Numbered from the stretch's first letter, positions 34,076 through 43,128 are shown. The stretch is 64,000 bases of DNA from Bog-756 sp963777665 (GCA_963777665.1 CAVZRJ010000001.1:930001-994000); one strand, 5' to 3'. Made by a program: numbers and translations. Notes: generated by a model not told the origin, from the letters alone.

Positions 34076-34567
34076 ATGTCCGTCGCCGTCATCATGGGAA
34101 GTGCATCCGACGCGTCCATCATGGACGACGCCGTCCAGACCCTCCGCTCGTTCAAGATCGACGTGGAGGTGCGGGTGCTGTCGGCGCACCGCACACCGGA
34201 CGACACCATCGCGTTCGCCCGCGCGGCAGCCGACAACGGCGTCCGGGTGATCATCGCGGCCGCGGGTGGGGCGGCCCATTTGGCGGGCGTTGTGGCGGCG
34301 GCGACCCCGCTGCCGGTGATCGGGGTCCCGGTGGCCGTGGCGAAGTTCGGGGGCCTCGACTCGCTGCTCGCCATGGTCCAGATGCCCAAGGGTGTCCCGG
34401 TGGCCACGGTGGCCGTCGACGGAGCCCGCAACGCCGCGCTGCTTGCCGTGCGGATCCTGGCGCTCTCGGACCCCCGTCTCGCCGCCGAGCTCGCCCGGTT
34501 CGGGGTGGACCTCGCCGACCAGGTGCGGGACATGGACGCCGAGATCGTCGCCCGCTACGCAGGCTGA
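34076..34567 (+). CDS. purE: N5-carboxyaminoimidazole ribonucleotide mutase
   Basis: 163 residues from ATG 34076. The start SVAVIMGSASDASIMDDA carries the GSxSD phosphate motif. SAHRTPD holds the catalytic His, and AAAGGAAHLAGVVAA and GLDSLLAMVQMPKGVPVATV are family signatures of class I PurE. It converts N5-CAIR to CAIR in purine synthesis. purK is not in the window. Confidence 0.95.
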   Translation: MSVAVIMGSASDASIMDDAVQTLRSFKIDVEVRVLSAHRTPDDTIAFARAAADNGVRVIIAAAGGAAHLAGVVAAATPLPVIGVPVAVAKFGGLDSLLAMVQMPKGVPVATVAVDGARNAALLAVRILALSDPRLAAELARFGVDLADQVRDMDAEIVARYAG

Positions 34568-34621
34568 GGGTTCGGGCACAGGGACCGGGAGTAGAGGAAG
34601 ACGAGCCGGGTACACGGGCGT

Positions 34622-35605
34622 CTAGTCCCGGGGTGCGAGGCCGGCCACGGCCGCCGCCATGGTGACACCGAACGGGATGACCGCCAGAACCGGGATGTCC
34701 ACCCCGTTGGCCACATAGCGGGCCACGTGGGCCCGGCACTCCTCGAAGGACCCGTGCACGACCAGTGCGTCCACGACCTCGTCGGGAATCGCGGTCAGGG
34801 CCGCCTTCCGGTCCCCCTTCTGCCACGCCTCCCACATCGGTCCGAGTACCGCTCCGCGTCCGAGCCAGCGGTGGAACTCGGCGTAGACGCCGACGTTCAG
34901 ATAGGCCGCGATCATCCGTCGCCCGACGGCCCGGACCGCGTCGCCGTCCTCCGAGGGGCAGACGAAGATCCGGGCCGCGACCGGGATGTCGGCACCGACC
35001 TCGGGCAGGACCGTGGAGACGTCGTCCGCGGACAGCCAATTGACGATCACCCCATCGGCCTCCCGGCCGGCCAGACGGAGCATGCCGGGGCGCAGCGCGG
35101 CGAGGTAGATCGGGGGCGGGTGTTCGACCGGCCGCGCCAGCCGGAACCCGCGCACGGCGAAGGTGTCGTAGGTGGTGTCCACCTTCTCGCCGGCCAGCGC
35201 CGAGCGCAGGAAGCGGATGGTGTCGCGGGCCCGGCGGTAGGGCTCGGCGAACTCGATCCCGTTCCAGCGCGAGACGATGACCTCGGAGGAGGTCCCGAGC
35301 CCGAAGATGAAGCGACCAGGTGCCGCCTCGGCCATGGCGGCCGCGCTCTGGGCGAGCAGGGCGGGGCCACGCGTGTACGCGGGGATGATGGCCACGCCGA
35401 GCCGCAGGGACGGTGTCCACGCCGCGGCCAGTGCCAGCGGGGTGAGGCCGTCCACACCGTCGGTCTCCGCCGACCAGACGTCGGTGTAGCCCAGGCTGAC
35501 CAGCTCCTCGTACCAACTGCGGTGCTCCTCGAGGGTCACGCCGTCGAAGGGGACGGTGATGCCGTAGCGCGGGCCGGTGGGTAACGGTGGGGATCCGTCG
35601 GTCAT
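34622..35605 (-). CDS. LLM class F420-dependent oxidoreductase
   Basis: 327 residues; ATG 35605 is preferred because the barrel begins right after it (RYGITVPFDGVTLEEHRSWY); the frame is open far upstream but only over the neighbouring gene. Family signs are LGVAIIPAYTRGPALLAQSAA and FIFGLGTSSEVIVSRWNGI, with GREADGVIVNWLSADDV later. It resembles MSMEG-type F420 reductases. Substrate unknown. It ends 54 bases past the convergent purE. Confidence 0.87.
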   Translation of the reverse strand: MTDGSPPLPTGPRYGITVPFDGVTLEEHRSWYEELVSLGYTDVWSAETDGVDGLTPLALAAAWTPSLRLGVAIIPAYTRGPALLAQSAAAMAEAAPGRFIFGLGTSSEVIVSRWNGIEFAEPYRRARDTIRFLRSALAGEKVDTTYDTFAVRGFRLARPVEHPPPIYLAALRPGMLRLAGREADGVIVNWLSADDVSTVLPEVGADIPVAARIFVCPSEDGDAVRAVGRRMIAAYLNVGVYAEFHRWLGRGAVLGPMWEAWQKGDRKAALTAIPDEVVDALVVHGSFEECRAHVARYVANGVDIPVLAVIPFGVTMAAAVAGLAPRD

Positions 35606-35641
35606 GACCCCAGTGATACACCCTTCCGGCACACTGGACCC

Positions 35642-35890
35642 ATGACGGTCGACCGCACGTCCTACCGCTCCGGGTACCAACCGCAACTGCCCCTGCCCGC
35701 GTCCGCCGGTGACCACCCCGGCGATCTCGTACCGACCTTGCCCGCGTACGCCTGGCGCCTCGACGAGCACACCCGCCAGGTCGGAAGGAGAGGCGTAGCC
35801 GCCGCCCGCGCCCTGCTCGAGGGCACCCCGACCGCCGCCGCTGGCTGCACGGCGAAACCCCGGTGCGAAGCAGCGGAGCGCGCCGCCTGA
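35642..35890 (+). CDS. Small hypothetical protein
   Basis: 82 residues from ATG 35642, between a divergent LLM gene and the ChbG-like gene. Pro/Ala/Arg-rich, with no recognisable domain, signal or membrane segment. It has an in-frame start and normal base use but no clear ribosome site, so it may not be real. Confidence 0.35.
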   Translation: MTVDRTSYRSGYQPQLPLPASAGDHPGDLVPTLPAYAWRLDEHTRQVGRRGVAAARALLEGTPTAAAGCTAKPRCEAAERAA

Positions 35891-35915
35891 CCGGCCGGAG
35901 CAGTACGGTCGGGGC

Positions 35916-36749
35916 ATGGACACGCTGGCCCAGCGCCTCGGTGCGCCCCCCGATGCCCGGCTGCTGATCCTCAACTGCGCCGACCTCGGCTTCTGCCACG
36001 CGGCCACTGTCGGGGTCTACGACGCCCTGCGCAACGGCATGGCCACGAGCGCCTCCCTCCTCGTGCCGGCCCCTTGGGCGCGCGCGTCGGCGTCGCAGTT
36101 CCGCGGCGAGGACGTCGGGGTCCGGCTCACCCTCAACGCCGAGCACGACCTCTATCGATGGGGGCCGATCACCCAGGCCCCGTCTCTGCTCGACGGGGAC
36201 GGGGGTTTCCCGCGCACCCTCAGCGACGTCTGGGACCATGCCGACCTCGACGAGGTCCGCCGCGAGTGCCGCGCCCAGATCGAGCGGGCCGTCCTCTGGG
36301 GATTCGACATCAGCCACCTCGACCCCCATCTCGATGCCCTTCTGCTGCGGCCGGAGTTCTTCGACATCTACCTCGAGCTGGCTGTCGAGTTCCGGCTGCC
36401 CCTCCGGGCTCTCGACGCCGGTGCCGAGCCCAACGTGGGCTTCCCGGTCCGCCACCTGGCCGCCGAGGCGGGGGTGCTCTTCGCCGACCGGTTCGCCACC
36501 ATTCCCGCCCGGGGCAGCCGCCAGGCCTTCCTCGACCTGGTTGCCGGCCTCGAGCCCGGTGTGACCGAGGTCACACTCCACCCCGCGGTCGACACGCCCG
36601 AGCTCCGCGCCGTGACCGACGACTGGGAGGCGCGCGTGGCCGACCACGTGCTGCTGGTCGCGGACCGGGGACTCGGCCAGTTGGTCGAGGACGCCGGCGT
36701 CACGCTCATCGGGTACCGGCCGCTTCGCGAGGCGATGCGCGAGACCTGA
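35916..36749 (+). CDS. ChbG/YdjC-like carbohydrate deacetylase
   Basis: 277 residues, ATG start. LILNCADLGFCHAATVGVYDAL gives the metal-binding Asp of the YdjC fold, and HLDPHLDAL holds the metal histidines. GVRLTLNAEHD and VTEVTLHPAVD match the remaining strands. Members remove N-acetyl groups from chito- or other oligosaccharides. It is followed after three bases by a membrane protein gene, suggesting cotranscription. Confidence 0.85.
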   Translation: MDTLAQRLGAPPDARLLILNCADLGFCHAATVGVYDALRNGMATSASLLVPAPWARASASQFRGEDVGVRLTLNAEHDLYRWGPITQAPSLLDGDGGFPRTLSDVWDHADLDEVRRECRAQIERAVLWGFDISHLDPHLDALLLRPEFFDIYLELAVEFRLPLRALDAGAEPNVGFPVRHLAAEAGVLFADRFATIPARGSRQAFLDLVAGLEPGVTEVTLHPAVDTPELRAVTDDWEARVADHVLLVADRGLGQLVEDAGVTLIGYRPLREAMRET

Positions 36750-36752
36750 GAC

Positions 36753-37352
36753 GTGCACCGCACCGCCACGACCCGCGCCGTCCCACGTCCGGGTCGATCC
36801 GCGCCCCGGCTGTTGTCCCTCCGTGGGCTCCTGCTCCTGGATTCTGCCGGGAACGCTCCCCTGGCCATCGCGTCGGTCCGGTTCGGCGACGACGGCATCG
36901 GGGTTGTCCGCGTCGAGGGCCAGCAGCCACGCGTCCTGCCGTGGGCCTCGGTGATCGCCCACGCCGTCGAGCCCTGGGACGGCGGCGCCGGCGCCCTCAT
37001 CAGCATCCAGACGCCGACCGGCACCTACCGGTTCCTCCAGATCGCTGGCGATCCCGGAGACCTGTCCCACCGGATCGCCGCTCTTGCCGTACGGCACCAG
37101 GGCCCGGCCGGGGTATCGACGGTCACCCGGATGGCCACCGGGGAGCCGACGGGGAGCCGACAACGCCGCGATCGGCCGCCGTGGTCGCGCCTCGAGCCCT
37201 ACCTGGTCGTGGCCCTGGTGGTGGTCGTCCTCGTGGCGGTCACCGTGATCCTGCTCCAGACCGCCGGGATGGTCCACCTGCCCTTGCTGGGCGGCACTGG
37301 CCCGGGGTCCCTCGGTCGGATCGCGCGGCCCGCCGAGCTCAGTCCCCGGTGA
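36753..37352 (+). CDS. Single-pass membrane protein of unknown function
   Basis: 199 residues, GTG start three bases after the ChbG gene. An N-terminal basic segment and a beta-rich PH-like region (FGDDGIGVVRVEGQQPRVLPWASV) precede a linker and one long transmembrane helix (YLVVALVVVVLVAVTVILL) near residue 155. Its end overlaps the convergent SCP2 gene by 14 bases. I do not recognise the family. Confidence 0.65.
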   Translation: MHRTATTRAVPRPGRSAPRLLSLRGLLLLDSAGNAPLAIASVRFGDDGIGVVRVEGQQPRVLPWASVIAHAVEPWDGGAGALISIQTPTGTYRFLQIAGDPGDLSHRIAALAVRHQGPAGVSTVTRMATGEPTGSRQRRDRPPWSRLEPYLVVALVVVVLVAVTVILLQTAGMVHLPLLGGTGPGSLGRIARPAELSPR

Positions 37353-37725
37353 CCTCGGCGATCCGTTCTCGGAGGTCGCGGCAGGCGGGGGTGGCGGTCA
37401 CGGCAAGCAGCGCAAGGACCATCGCCATCGAACCGGTGACCTTCATCCGCCCCTGCATGAACGCCACCCCGGGGTCGAGCTCGTCGGCCGCCATCGCCCG
37501 CGCGTCCTGCCATCCGCTGCTGAGGACGACCTCTGGATCGCGGATCCGGCCGGGGGCGCTGTCCACCAGGCGACCGGCCTCGAACTCCCGGACGTAGGAG
37601 ACATCACCGTCGGGTCCCCCGGTCACCACGACCTGGATCCGGGCCGACAGTTCCTGTGGACCCTGGAGGTCGACGGCCAGCTCACGGGTCTGCTCACACC
37701 ACTCGCCGGACAGCCACCTGGTCAT
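37339..37725 (-). CDS. SCP2 sterol-binding domain-like protein
   Basis: 128 residues from ATG 37725, with GAGGAG upstream. The pattern of strands with GPQELSARIQVVVTGGPDGDVSY, a conserved SAPGRIRDPEVVLSSGWQDAR and the helical end DELDPGVAFMQGRMKVTGSMAMVL (ligand tunnel) is that of SCP2/MDMPI C-terminal-like lipid-binding domains in actinobacteria. It probably binds or hands over a lipid or acyl substrate. Its 3' end overlaps the opposite gene. Confidence 0.75.
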   Translation of the reverse strand: MTRWLSGEWCEQTRELAVDLQGPQELSARIQVVVTGGPDGDVSYVREFEAGRLVDSAPGRIRDPEVVLSSGWQDARAMAADELDPGVAFMQGRMKVTGSMAMVLALLAVTATPACRDLRERIAEVTGD

Positions 37726-37784
37726 GACACTCCTCACCCGTCGTCGTCACCCTTCGCCGGCTCCCGGGGACGGCCGCTGGCCGG

Positions 37785-38690
37785 TCAGGCCGTCTGTCGC
37801 ACCAGGTCGCCGATGCCGGCGAAGAGGTCGTCCTCCGGGGCCCCGTCCGATGGCGCCACCGGCGTCCCGTCGGGCCCCTTGGCCAGTGCCAACCGGTAGT
37901 CGTCGTGCGGATGGATGCTGCTCATCACCTCGGGAGGGAGTCCGAACCAGAACCGCGAGTTGGGATCGACCTGGGTCTCGTGGGCGAGCAGGGCCAGGCG
38001 CCGGACGTCGGCGTACCCGGAGATGTCCACCGCTGTCGTGACGACCTCCTCGGGCATCTGCTCCCAGCGCTTCCGCCACTCGTCGTCGAACGGTGACTCG
38101 AGGCCGAGCTCCTCGAACTTCTCATGGATCTCGCGGAAGCGGGCCACCGAGAACACCGTGTAGTAGAGCTTGTCGGGCTGCCACGCCGGTCCGGCGGCCG
38201 GGAACCGGGCGGCCTCACCCGCCTGGCGGAAGGCGGCGACGCCCACGTCGTGGACCCGGAGATGGTCCGGGTGGGGGTACCCGGATTGGTCGTCGCCGTA
38301 GACGACCATGACCTGGGGCCGGACCCGGCGGACGATCCTCACCAGCCGCTCGACCGCCTCATCCAGCGGTGCCTGGGCGAAGCACCCGGGCCGGGTGTTG
38401 GCCTCGGACCCGGCCATCCCCGAATCGCGGTACCCGAGCATGACCACCTCGTCGTAGCCGATGATCTGGGCCGCCCGGTCCAGCTCACGCCGTCGCACGG
38501 CCTGCAGGTCGGCCTGCACCTCGGGCGTGTTGAGGGCCGGATTGAGGATCTCGCCCTCCTCGCCGCCCGTGCAGCAGACCAGCACGGTGTGCACGCCCTC
38601 TGCGTGGTAGCGGGCAACGGTGCCCGCTCCCTTCGACGATTCGTCGTCGGGATGGGCGTGGACGGTCAGGAGTCGGGGCGCATCGCTCAC
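37785..38690 (-). CDS. mca: Mycothiol S-conjugate amidase
   Basis: 301 residues, GTG 38690 (38699 also possible). It reads LLTVHAHPDDESSKGAGTVARY at the start, the zinc motif HPDDES and the YPHPDHLRVHDVG His. GGEEGEILNPALNTPEV and the C-terminal DISGYADVRRLALLAHETQVDP are characteristic of Mca, which hydrolyses mycothiol conjugates of electrophiles to a mercapturate and GlcN-inositol. It is the best direct evidence that this organism uses mycothiol. The neighbouring psp operon is divergent. Confidence 0.9.
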   Translation of the reverse strand: MSDAPRLLTVHAHPDDESSKGAGTVARYHAEGVHTVLVCCTGGEEGEILNPALNTPEVQADLQAVRRRELDRAAQIIGYDEVVMLGYRDSGMAGSEANTRPGCFAQAPLDEAVERLVRIVRRVRPQVMVVYGDDQSGYPHPDHLRVHDVGVAAFRQAGEAARFPAAGPAWQPDKLYYTVFSVARFREIHEKFEELGLESPFDDEWRKRWEQMPEEVVTTAVDISGYADVRRLALLAHETQVDPNSRFWFGLPPEVMSSIHPHDDYRLALAKGPDGTPVAPSDGAPEDDLFAGIGDLVRQTA

Positions 38691-38756
38691 ACCGCTCACG
38701 CTACCGGGAGGGAACGCCCTAAGCTTCACACGAAGCACGAGGAAGGATCGTCTGCC

Positions 38757-39500
38757 ATGGGTGTCATGAAGCGCATGTCCGGAATTCTCCAGGCCAAGAC
38801 CAACAAGCTGCTGGACAAGGCCGAGGATCCCCGCGAGTCCCTGGACCTCTCGTACCAGAAGCAGCTCGAGAGCCTCACGAAGGTCCGGCGCAGCGTGGCG
38901 GACGTGACGACCGCCAAGAAGCGGATCGAGCTCCAGGCCTCCCAACTCCAGGGGCAGGCCGACAAGCTCCAGCAACAGGCCAAGGCCGCGCTGAGCCAGG
39001 GCAACGAGGACCTGGCCAGAGAGGCGCTGTCCCGCCGGGCAGCGCTGGCCGGTCAGCTGACCGACCTGCAGACCCAGCACGAGCAGGTGCTCGGTCAGGA
39101 GACGAAGCTCGTCGCGACGGCCCAGAACCTCCAGACCCAGGTCGACGCCTTCCGCACCAAGAAGGAGACCATGAAGGCGACGTACACGGCGGCCGAGGCG
39201 CAGACCAAGATCGGCGAGGCGGTGTCCGGCATCTCCGAGTCGATGAGCGACGCCGGCATGTCGATGCAACGGGCTCAGGACAAGATCGACAGCATGCAGG
39301 CCAGGGCGGGGGCGATGGACGAGCTGCTCGCCTCCGGCGCCCTGACCGACCTCACCCACCCCGTCGACGACATCCAGGCCCAGCTCGACCAGGTCTCCAC
39401 CACCTCCACCGTCGACGCCGACCTCGCCGCGCTCAAGGCAGAGATCGGGACCACCGCACCGGCCCAGCTCCCAGCGGCCGACCCGGGGGCCGCATCGTGA
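38757..39500 (+). CDS. pspA: PspA/IM30 family envelope-stress protein
   Basis: 247 residues from ATG 38757, with AGGAAGGA upstream; the frame is open earlier but only across mca. The protein is almost wholly coiled coil: KTNKLLDKAEDPRESLDLSYQ at the start, long Gln/Lys/Ala helices to residue ~190, and a loose Ser/Thr/Ala C-terminus. PspA/Vipp1-type proteins bind and reinforce stressed membranes in ESCRT-III-like rods. It starts a four-gene operon with pspAA, an HtpX-like protease and pspAB. Confidence 0.92.
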   Translation: MGVMKRMSGILQAKTNKLLDKAEDPRESLDLSYQKQLESLTKVRRSVADVTTAKKRIELQASQLQGQADKLQQQAKAALSQGNEDLAREALSRRAALAGQLTDLQTQHEQVLGQETKLVATAQNLQTQVDAFRTKKETMKATYTAAEAQTKIGEAVSGISESMSDAGMSMQRAQDKIDSMQARAGAMDELLASGALTDLTHPVDDIQAQLDQVSTTSTVDADLAALKAEIGTTAPAQLPAADPGAAS

Positions 39501-39778
39501 TCGTCCGTATCCTCGGAGAGGGGCAGTACGAAGTGGACGAAGCCGAGCGGACGGTGCTCGACGGGCTCGACGCCACCCTGCTCGAGGCGGTCGAGCACGG
39601 GGACGAGGCCGGCTTCGCAGATGCGTTGGCCGCGCTCGTCGCAGAGGTCACCCGGGTGGGCACCCCCCTGGCGGCCGATGCGTTCTTCCCGTCCGACCTG
39701 GTGGTGCCCTTCACGGACGCCTCACTCGCCGAGACCCAGGCCCTGCTCGGCGAGGCCGGCGGATCCGACGACCGGTGA
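39497..39778 (+). CDS. pspAA: PspA-associated protein PspAA
   Basis: 93 residues; GTG start overlaps the pspA stop by four bases. The sequence IVRILGEGQYEVDEAERTVL followed by a helical domain (LDATLLEAVEHGDEAGFADALAALV) and the LVVPFTDASLAE end is the PspAA domain found next to pspA in actinobacteria. It probably modulates PspA assembly. Confidence 0.9.
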   Translation: MIVRILGEGQYEVDEAERTVLDGLDATLLEAVEHGDEAGFADALAALVAEVTRVGTPLAADAFFPSDLVVPFTDASLAETQALLGEAGGSDDR

Positions 39779-39788
39779 CGACCGAGCC

Positions 39789-40727
39789 ATGAGCACCGCC
39801 CGAAACATCCCCAACGACCGGGGACTGACCCTCAGGATGTTCACGACCGGCCTACTCCTGGTCCTGCTCTACGGGGCGGTCATCGGCGCCCTCATCGCCT
39901 ACGGCATCTCGTACTCGGTGGTGCTCGTGCTGGCCGCCGCCATCCTGTTCGCCCAGTACTGGTTCTCGGACAAGATCGCCCTCTTCGGCATGGGCGGCCA
40001 TCTGGTCACTCCGGAGCAGGCTCCCCAGCTCCACGGGGCCATCGACCGGCTCTGCGCGATGGCCGACATGAAGAAGCCCCGGGTGGCCATCGCCGAGACC
40101 GACGTGCCCAACGCCTTCGCCACCGGCCGGAGCCCCAAGAACGCGGTCGTCTGCGCCACGTCGGGTCTCATGCGACGGCTCGACGAAGGAGAGCTCGAGG
40201 CCGTCCTCGCCCATGAGCTCTCCCACGTCGCCCACCGCGACGTGGCCGTGATGACGATCGCCAGCTTCCTCGGCATGGCAGCCGGCATGATCACCCGGAT
40301 CATGCTCTGGACCGGGCTGATGGGAGGGTTCGGGGGTGGCGACCGGGGCAACAACAACCAAGGCGGCGACAACGCTGCGATGGTCGAGCTGCTCGTGCTG
40401 GTCGTGTCGGTGGTGGTCTATGCGATCAGCTTCCTGTTGACCATGGCGCTCTCCCGCTACCGTGAGCTGGCCGCCGACCGGTCGGGTGCGCTCCTCACCG
40501 GGCAGCCCTCGGTCCTCGCCTCGGCCCTGGTCAAGGTCACCGGGGACATCGCCCGCATCCCCAGCCGGGACCTGCGTTCGACCGAGAGCTTCAACGCCTT
40601 CTACTTCACCCCGGCCATCGCCAAGAACGGCGTGAGCCTCTCGACCATCTTCTCGACGCACCCTTCCCTGGACAAGCGCCTCGCCCAGCTGGCCTCCATC
40701 GAGGCCCAGCTCGGCCGGCCCTCGTGA
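39789..40727 (+). CDS. htpX: HtpX-like M48 membrane metalloprotease
   Basis: 312 residues from ATG 39789. Two N-terminal helices precede AIAETDVPNAFATGRSPKNAVV. The zinc motif HELSHVAHRD gives HExxH, and YRELAADRSGA supplies the third ligand Glu. A further helix pair lies between, around a Gly/Asn-rich loop. M48 proteases degrade misfolded membrane proteins. Its place between pspAA and pspAB suggests a combined membrane-stress response. Confidence 0.92.
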   Translation: MSTARNIPNDRGLTLRMFTTGLLLVLLYGAVIGALIAYGISYSVVLVLAAAILFAQYWFSDKIALFGMGGHLVTPEQAPQLHGAIDRLCAMADMKKPRVAIAETDVPNAFATGRSPKNAVVCATSGLMRRLDEGELEAVLAHELSHVAHRDVAVMTIASFLGMAAGMITRIMLWTGLMGGFGGGDRGNNNQGGDNAAMVELLVLVVSVVVYAISFLLTMALSRYRELAADRSGALLTGQPSVLASALVKVTGDIARIPSRDLRSTESFNAFYFTPAIAKNGVSLSTIFSTHPSLDKRLAQLASIEAQLGRPS

Positions 40728-40752
40728 CCCAGCCAGCGGGCTGCTCGGGTTG

Positions 40753-41367
40753 ATGGGCCTGTTCGACACCCTGCTCGGGCGCACCAAACCGGTCCAGTCG
40801 AACCTCGACAGCCTGTTCGCCCTTCCGTCGGCGTCGATCACCCTGCAGAGCGCTGCAGGCATGGCCTGCTCGGGCCACGCGGGGGTCTGCTACAAGCCGC
40901 CCTCCGGCCAGGGGTTCGCCGAGATGCAGGCCGAGGCGGTCAAGCTCCTCTCGATGGACGGCGCGACCGACCTCAGGCAGGACCAGGACAGCTTCGGCTA
41001 CCACTGGCTGGTCGTCGAGGATCCGGACATCGAGGCCCTGGTCACCCGCGTCCACCTGGTCAACTCGTCACTGTCCGACGCAGGATGGGGGCCGCAGCTG
41101 CTCTGCTCGGTCTTCGGGATCGCCTCCCTCCCTCCCACGGCCGACGATCAGGCGGAGCAGACCGTCGGCCCCGGGCACGTCCTGCCCTCGACGGGCTACC
41201 TGGTCTATCTCTTCAAGCGGGGCACGTTCTACCCGTTCGTCCCGAGCGGTCACGAGAAACGGGACACCGAGCAGGAGTTCAAGCTCCGGAGCCTGGTCGC
41301 CGGCGACCTGACCGTCGAGGCCGACCTCGACCGCTGGTTCCCCCTCTGGGACCTTCCTGTCGGGTGA
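40753..41367 (+). CDS. pspAB: PspA-associated protein PspAB
   Basis: 204 residues from ATG 40753 (a TTG precedes it directly). GLFDTLLGRTKPVQSNLDSLFALPSASITL at the start and the aromatic-rich DSFGYHWLVVEDPDIEALVTRVHLV and GTFYPFVPSGHEKRD parts match the PspAB family encoded after HtpX in actinobacterial psp operons. No membrane helix. It completes the pspA-pspAA-htpX-pspAB set. Confidence 0.88.
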   Translation: MGLFDTLLGRTKPVQSNLDSLFALPSASITLQSAAGMACSGHAGVCYKPPSGQGFAEMQAEAVKLLSMDGATDLRQDQDSFGYHWLVVEDPDIEALVTRVHLVNSSLSDAGWGPQLLCSVFGIASLPPTADDQAEQTVGPGHVLPSTGYLVYLFKRGTFYPFVPSGHEKRDTEQEFKLRSLVAGDLTVEADLDRWFPLWDLPVG

Positions 41368-41862
41368 CCCCACGTCCGGACCGGCCAGACCGGAGCCCGG
41401 ACGCAACCCGCACAGGAAGTAACGGTTGAGCTGGGTGTTCTCCTCCCGATCGGGTCGGCGGCCCGCCCGGCGAGGGCAGGATATCCACAGGTTGGTGCCC
41501 CGACCCGACCCGTCGCCGCTTGTGCAGCGATGCACAAGCTCCTCGGGCGGCGGCTAGAGTGTGAGGACTGCACGCAGGGGCATCCGTCGGCCTGTTGGCC
41601 CGGAGCTGCACAACGCACCTCTCGGTTCGCCGCATGGCACTGCGCCCAGACCGACCATCCAGGAGCGCGACACGTAATCATCAGCACCGTACGGACGTCA
41701 ACCCGCTAGCACACCCGGCTCGAGAAGCCAGGCCGATCCACCCTTCCCGGTGCTCGGCTGGGGCGTTGAATGCACAGATGTGGGGTCCACCCAACCAGAA
41801 GAGAGTCAGAGCGCCTCCGTCCAACGACGTGGCTCTGACCGACCGAGGAAAGGTCACCCACC
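41368..41862. other. Long intergenic/leader region before the rpf gene
   Basis: A 495-base stretch with no credible gene. It contains a strong hairpin (41518-41539), a possible -10 TAGAGT (41555-41560), and ends with the ribosome site GAGGAAAGG before ATG 41863. About 300 bases of leader would follow that promoter, room for an RNA control element. I looked for the conserved cores of the c-di-AMP (ydaO) riboswitch, common before actinobacterial rpf genes, and did not see them clearly. Confidence 0.5.
41518..41539. promoter_or_regulatory. 9-bp inverted repeat with GCGA loop, operator or RNA hairpin
   Basis: GCTTGTGCA and TGCACAAGC flank GCGA, a GNRA-type tetraloop, giving a very stable stem if transcribed. 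As DNA it would cover the -35 region of a promoter with -10 at 41555-41560 (TAGAGT). It is ~325 bases upstream of the rpf start. Confidence 0.5.
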
Positions 41863-43128
41863 ATGCGTTCCGCATTTCGCAATTCGGCTGCGCCCGCGCG
41901 CGCCCACCGTTCCAGCAAACCCACCCGCACCACAGACGCCTCATCCCTCCACACCACCAATGCCGTCCGCCGGCGCCGGCGCCGCCGTCTGCGCTCGATC
42001 GGGGCGGCAGCTGCCTCGGTCGCAGCGGTCCCCACCCTGTTCGGAGCCGCAGGCACGGCATCGGCCGCGCCGGCGCCCACCGGGGCGGGCATCGTGCTCA
42101 ACAGCCCGATCGTCGGGGTGGCCGCCGCCCCGGACGGCCAGGGCTACTGGGAGAACGCCGCCGACGGCGGGGTCTTCGCCTTCGGAGACGCCCGCTTCTA
42201 CGGCTCCACCGGAGCACTCCACCTCAACAGCCGGATCGTCGGCATCGACGCCGCGCCGGGGGGTCACGGCTACTGGGAGGTAGCTGCCGACGGCGGTGTC
42301 TTCGCCTTCGGCAACGCCCATTTCTACGGCTCCACAGGGGCGTTCCCGCTCGAGGCGCCCGTGGTCGGCATGGCCTCGACGCCGGACGGCAAGGGCTACT
42401 GGGAGGTGGCTGCCGACGGCGGCGTCTTCGCCTTCGGCGATGCCCGCTTCTACGGCTCGGCGAACCGGCTCTCCGTCGGCGGACCGGTCATGGGAGTGGC
42501 CTCCACCCGTGACGGCCACGGCTATTGGCTGGCCGCAGCGGACGGGGGCGTCTACGCCTTCGGGGACGCCCGCTTCGCGGGAGCCACCCACCCCTCCGCT
42601 CCGATCGACTCGATCACCTCGGCCGGCAACGGCTACCGCACGGTGGGATCCGACGGCTCGGTGTACGCCTTCGGTCGGGCCGGCTTCTTCGGCTCGCTCG
42701 GCGAGGCCCACCTCAACCAGCCCGTCGTCGGGATGGCCGCGACCGATGGCGGCTACCTGACCGTCGCCTCCGACGGCGGCGTCTTCACCTTCGGTGGCGT
42801 CGGGTTCTACGGCTCACTCGGGGCGAGCACCATGCGCCAGGAGATCGCCCCGACGCCCGGGGACGGGGTCACCGACGCACAACGGGCCGCATGGGACCGG
42901 GTCAACATCTGCGAAGAGGGTGGGCTCTGGAATGTCGAGGGCACCCAGTTCGCCGGTGGCCTCGGGTTCAGCCGTGCCAACTGGAATCAGTTCAACACCT
43001 TCGGCTACCCCTCCGACGCAGCCCAGGCCACGCCGGAGCAGCAGATCCGGGTCGCGGTGGCCTTCGCCGTGTACTACTGGGGGAACCCCGACGCGGCTCC
43101 GGATCAGCAGGGCTGCAGGGGCTACTGA
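41863..43128 (+). CDS. Secreted resuscitation-promoting factor-like transglycosylase with beta-propeller-like repeats
   Basis: 421 residues with a clear ribosome site. A long basic N-region and hydrophobic AAAASVAAVPTLFGAAG segment to ~residue 70 form the export signal. Residues ~80-325 hold about six blades of GYWE.AADGGVFAFGDARFYGS followed by .IVG..A.PGG, the same repeat as in the NlpC/P60 protein at 6242. The C-terminal ~85 residues are an Rpf/transglycosylase-like domain: WDRVNICEEGGLWNV with the catalytic Glu, GGLGFSRANWNQF, ATPEQQIRVA and a final paired Cys (GCRGY). It should cleave the glycan strand of peptidoglycan to restart growth. Confidence 0.9.
   Translation: MRSAFRNSAAPARAHRSSKPTRTTDASSLHTTNAVRRRRRRRLRSIGAAAASVAAVPTLFGAAGTASAAPAPTGAGIVLNSPIVGVAAAPDGQGYWENAADGGVFAFGDARFYGSTGALHLNSRIVGIDAAPGGHGYWEVAADGGVFAFGNAHFYGSTGAFPLEAPVVGMASTPDGKGYWEVAADGGVFAFGDARFYGSANRLSVGGPVMGVASTRDGHGYWLAAADGGVYAFGDARFAGATHPSAPIDSITSAGNGYRTVGSDGSVYAFGRAGFFGSLGEAHLNQPVVGMAATDGGYLTVASDGGVFTFGGVGFYGSLGASTMRQEIAPTPGDGVTDAQRAAWDRVNICEEGGLWNVEGTQFAGGLGFSRANWNQFNTFGYPSDAAQATPEQQIRVAVAFAVYYWGNPDAAPDQQGCRGY

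Noticed and set aside
34251..37277. 1008-codon minus-strand reading frame
   Set aside because: It crosses purE, the LLM gene and the ChbG gene in a frame with no domain; a GC artefact.
41481..41490. DnaA-box-like TATCCACAG
   Set aside because: One imperfect copy only, no cluster and no dnaA or dnaN nearby; not an origin.
41368..41862. c-di-AMP (ydaO) riboswitch before the rpf gene
   Set aside because: Expected from other actinobacteria, but the conserved blocks could not be aligned by eye. A covariance search would decide.
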